Under the pieces are notes generated by a model. It did not search any database. It was not told where the DNA came from and saw only the letters and a list, made by a program, of their open reading frames with translations. DNA of 64,000 nucleotides from DASQEH01 sp038237745 (GTDB lineage: Bacteria > Actinomycetota > Actinomycetes > Propionibacteriales > Nocardioidaceae): contig JBBRYJ010000010.1 of assembly GCA_038237745.1 (NCBI GenBank), positions 1 through 64,000 on the forward strand, given 5' to 3'. Below, piece by piece: positions 61,475-64,000 of the stretch. The position numbers were made by a program, and so were the translations under genes. The stretch's first letter is position 1. The number at the start of each line of letters is the position of its first letter.

Positions 61475-62272
61475 TCAAAGCTCGCCTCGTACGCCACGAG
61501 CGAGGTCGCTCGTGAGCCGGCCGACTGCGCGTCGAGCGGCGTCGGGGCTGTCGGCGTCCTGGACGGCTCGGACGAACGCGCTTCCCACGATCACGGCCTC
61601 GGCGTAGGACGCGACCTCCGCCGCCTGCCGGCCGTCTGACACCCCGAGGCCGACGCCGACGGGAAGTGCCGTCACGTCATGGACCCGGGCGACCAGGTCC
61701 GGAGCCAGCGTGCTGCTCTGCTCGCGCGCACCGGTCACTCCCATGACCGCCGTCGCGTAGACGAAGCCCCGACAGGCGCTGCTGGTGAGCTCGAGCCGCG
61801 ACCGCGTGGACGACGGCGCCACCAGGAAGATCTTGTCGAGGGCGTGCCGGTCAGCCTCGCGCACCCACTCGTCCGCCTCGTCCGGGATGAGGTCGGGAGT
61901 GATGAGCCCGGCGCCGCCGGCCGCCACCAGGTCGGAGGCGAACCGCTCGACGCCGTACCGCTCGACGGGGTTCCAGTAGGTCATCACCAGGGTCGGCACC
62001 CGGGCAGCACACGCCTCGACAACCCGGAACACGTCGGTGATCCGGGTGCCACCCGCGAGAGCCACCTCCGCCGCCGCCTGGATGGTAGGCCCGTCCATCA
62101 CCGGGTCGGAGTAGGGCAGGCCCACCTCGACCACGTCGACCCCCGAGTCGAGCATGACCTCGAGCAGCCCTATCGACTCCTGGACGGTCGGAAAACCAGC
62201 CGGGAGGTAGCCCACCAACGCCGCCCGGTCGCCGGTCCGCGCTGCCTCGATGGTCGGCCCTGCTCCAGTCAC
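61475..62272 (-). CDS. trpA: Tryptophan synthase alpha subunit
   Basis: A 265-residue TIM-barrel enzyme that splits indole-3-glycerol phosphate. It shows VGYLPAGFPT, the catalytic Glu in VDVVEVGLPYSDPVMDG, LITPDLIPDEA with the Asp, and the phosphate loop VGLGVSDGRQAAEV. GTG start overlaps the trpB stop by four bases. Confidence 0.96.
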   Translation of the reverse strand: MTGAGPTIEAARTGDRAALVGYLPAGFPTVQESIGLLEVMLDSGVDVVEVGLPYSDPVMDGPTIQAAAEVALAGGTRITDVFRVVEACAARVPTLVMTYWNPVERYGVERFASDLVAAGGAGLITPDLIPDEADEWVREADRHALDKIFLVAPSSTRSRLELTSSACRGFVYATAVMGVTGAREQSSTLAPDLVARVHDVTALPVGVGLGVSDGRQAAEVASYAEAVIVGSAFVRAVQDADSPDAARRAVGRLTSDLARGVRGEL

Positions 62273-63513
62273 GCCTGCTTCTCGGCGTCGAGCACTCCGA
62301 GCGGGTCGACGAGCGCAGAAGCGTCCACCAGCTCGAACCACGTCGCGGCGGTGCCCATGTCCTTGTCGCCTCGACCTGACAGGCAGACGACCAAGACCGC
62401 GTCGCCTCCCAGCTCGCGCACCACTCCGGGTACGCCGGCGAGCGCGTGGGCGCTCTCGATGGCAGGGATGATGCCCTCGGTCTTGGCGAGCAGGTCCATC
62501 GCCGACATGGCCTCCGCGTCGGTGATGGGCACGTACGTCGCGCGGCCGGTCTCGGCGAGCCACGCGTGCTCAGGGCCGACCCCGGGGTAGTCGAGCCCGG
62601 CCGAGATCGAGTGTGACTCGACGGTCTGGCCGTCTGCATCCTGGAGAAGGAACGAGCGGGTGCCGTGGAGCACGCCCACATCGCCGGCGGTGATCGTGGC
62701 CGCATGGCGGCCGGTCTCGAAGCCGTCACCGCCCGCCTCGAAGCCGTACAGGCGTACGGACTCGTCGGCCACGAACGCCGCGAAGAGCCCGATCGCGTTC
62801 GAGCCGCCGCCGACACACGCGAGCGCGGCATCGGGGAGACGGCCGAGCAGATCCAGAGACTGGGCCCTCGCCTCGTCACCGATGCCGCGGGTGAAGTCGC
62901 GGACCATCGCGGGGAAGGGATGCGCCCCCGCCGCCGTCCCGAGAAGGTAGTGCGTGGTGTCGACGTTGGCGACCCAGTCACGGAGCGCCTCGTTGATGGC
63001 GTCCTTGAGGGTGCGGCTCCCACTGGTCACCGGCACGACCTCGGCACCCAGCATCTTCATGCGTGCCACGTTGAGGGCCTGTCGCTCCGTGTCGACCTCT
63101 CCCATGTAGACGATGCAGTCGAGCCCGAAGTAGGCACACGCGGTTGCGGTGGCGACACCGTGCTGACCGGCCCCTGTCTCAGCGATGACGCGCTTCTTGC
63201 CCATCCGAGTAGTGAGCAGCGCCTGGCCGAGCACGTTGCGTACCTTATGGGCGCCCGTGTGGTTGAGGTCCTCCCGCTTGAGCAGGACGCGGGCACCCAT
63301 CCGCTCGGAGAACCGCTCGGCGTCGTACAACAGGCTGGGTACGCCGGCGTACTCCCGCAGGAGCCGCTGGAGCTCGTCGGTGAACGTGGCGTCGAGCATC
63401 GCCTTGCGCCAGTACTGCTCCAGCTCGTCGAGGGGCGCGATGAGGGCCTCCGGCATGAAGCGGCCGCCGAAGCGCCCGAAGTGTCCGGCGGCGTCGGGCA
63501 TCGGCTCGGTCAT
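62269..63513 (-). CDS. trpB: Tryptophan synthase beta subunit
   Basis: A 414-residue PLP enzyme that joins indole and serine. The PLP Lys90 is in LNHTGAHKVRN; ETGAGQHGVATATACAYFG and CVGGGSNAIGLFA are the other signatures. Two bases separate it from trpC. Confidence 0.97.
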   Translation of the reverse strand: MTEPMPDAAGHFGRFGGRFMPEALIAPLDELEQYWRKAMLDATFTDELQRLLREYAGVPSLLYDAERFSERMGARVLLKREDLNHTGAHKVRNVLGQALLTTRMGKKRVIAETGAGQHGVATATACAYFGLDCIVYMGEVDTERQALNVARMKMLGAEVVPVTSGSRTLKDAINEALRDWVANVDTTHYLLGTAAGAHPFPAMVRDFTRGIGDEARAQSLDLLGRLPDAALACVGGGSNAIGLFAAFVADESVRLYGFEAGGDGFETGRHAATITAGDVGVLHGTRSFLLQDADGQTVESHSISAGLDYPGVGPEHAWLAETGRATYVPITDAEAMSAMDLLAKTEGIIPAIESAHALAGVPGVVRELGGDAVLVVCLSGRGDKDMGTAATWFELVDASALVDPLGVLDAEKQA

Positions 63514-63515
63514 GG

Positions 63516-64000
63516 TCAGTGCCTCTGCTTGAGTGCCGGGTGGGCCCCCGCTGCCACCATGTCGGACACTGCCGTGCGCGGGTCCCTGCCGGTGACGAGC
63601 GACTCACCTACCAGGACGACGTCGGCCCCGTCGCGGGCGTACTCGAGCACGTCGTGCGGTCCTCTGACCCCGGACTCCGCGACGCGCACGATGCCGTCGG
63701 GGATCAGTGGGGCGAGTCGAGCGAACGTGAACCGGTCTACGTTGAGCGTCGCAAGGTTACGCGCGTTGACCCCGACGAGGTCGGCTCCCGCGTCGAGTGC
63801 ACGCGCGACCTCGCGCTCGGTATGCACCTCCACGAGCGGAGTGAGGCCGATGGAGCGGGCCAGGTCGATGAGGCAGCCCAGCTCGTTGTCGTCGAGTGCC
63901 GCCACGATGAGGAGGGCCAGGTCGGCCCCCGCGGCGCGAGCCTCCCAGAGCTGGTAGGAGGTGACGATGAAGTCCTTGCGGAGCACCGGGATCGACACAG
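63516..64000 (-). CDS. trpC: Indole-3-glycerol phosphate synthase, partial
   Basis: The C-terminal ~160 residues of TrpC are inside the window; the start lies past base 64000. It has PVLRKDFIVTSYQLWEARAAGAD, NARNLATLNVD, and VAESGVRGPHDV, the typical TIM-barrel segments including catalytic Lys and Glu positions. It is the first of the three trp genes in transcription order. Confidence 0.94.
   Translation of the reverse strand, partial: VSIPVLRKDFIVTSYQLWEARAAGADLALLIVAALDDNELGCLIDLARSIGLTPLVEVHTEREVARALDAGADLVGVNARNLATLNVDRFTFARLAPLIPDGIVRVAESGVRGPHDVLEYARDGADVVLVGESLVTGRDPRTAVSDMVAAGAHPALKQRH

Noticed and set aside
1..64000. CRISPR array, prophage structural genes, insertion sequences, rRNA
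   Set aside because: No regularly spaced repeats, transposases, capsid genes or rRNA segments were seen.

Overview
The window is high-GC, densely packed bacterial DNA from an actinomycete (Actinomycetota). Evidence includes a primary sigma factor with a long Lys/Ala-rich N-terminus, a DUF4192 protein, an F420-dependent luciferase-like oxidoreductase, an actinobacterial-type HhH-GPD protein, and many GTG starts with GTGA/ATGA gene overlaps. A Nocardioides-like or other Propionibacteriales relative would fit, but sequence reading alone cannot fix the genus.

Layout. 1-1510: a tyrosine recombinase with a translationally coupled unknown gene, possibly the edge of an integrated element. 1626-8272: housekeeping and stress genes (sigA, HhH-GPD glycosylase-like, universal stress protein, GCS2-family ligase, DUF4192, dinB). 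8254-10542: pxpA-pxpB-pxpC for 5-oxoproline. 10604-24387: a catabolic island. On the minus strand it carries a Rossmann protein, IlvD/Edd dehydratase, GH4 glycosidase, FAH-family hydrolase, a degenerate polysaccharide-deacetylase-like protein, an orphan small protein, class II aldolase, DeoR regulator, D-2-hydroxyacid dehydrogenase, two sugar ABC permeases and a lipoprotein binding protein. On the plus strand it carries a SIS-domain protein, a small tautomerase-like protein and a PfkB kinase. The divergent promoter region (21993-22165) has repeated half-sites that look like the operator. The set suggests import and breakdown of a sugar acid, uronoside or amino-sugar glycoside; no transporter ATPase is encoded here.

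24398-40431: mixed core and peripheral genes: oligopeptidase B-like peptidase, a second sigma-70 factor, coaE, GlxA-type regulator, rpsA, a phosphotransferase, a 'virulence factor'/homocysteine methyltransferase pair, flavin reductase, F420 oxidoreductase, VIT-family transporter, sirtuin, a frameshifted FAD oxidoreductase, aldo/keto reductase and a methyltransferase. 40483-45193: polA, thioesterase, acetyltransferase, DUF554 protein. 45499-50932: a branched-chain amino acid-type ABC transporter (livHMGF) convergent with its binding-protein gene. 51194-51266: an unusual short (type I) tRNA with a CAA anticodon, antisense to the 3' end of pyk.

51226-64000: central metabolism on the minus strand: pyk, gltD, gltB, a second VIT protein, lgt, a SCO protein, then trpA, trpB and the 3' part of trpC, which runs off the window. 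Since the last group is read right to left, transcription order is trpC-trpB-trpA-SCO-lgt-VIT-gltB-gltD-pyk.

The points most worth a second look are the type I CAA tRNA and its antisense overlap with pyk, the ATPase-less catabolic island with its degenerate deacetylase and two small unassigned proteins, the LivH permease with a secreted regulatory-like domain fused in front, and the integrase pair beside sigA.
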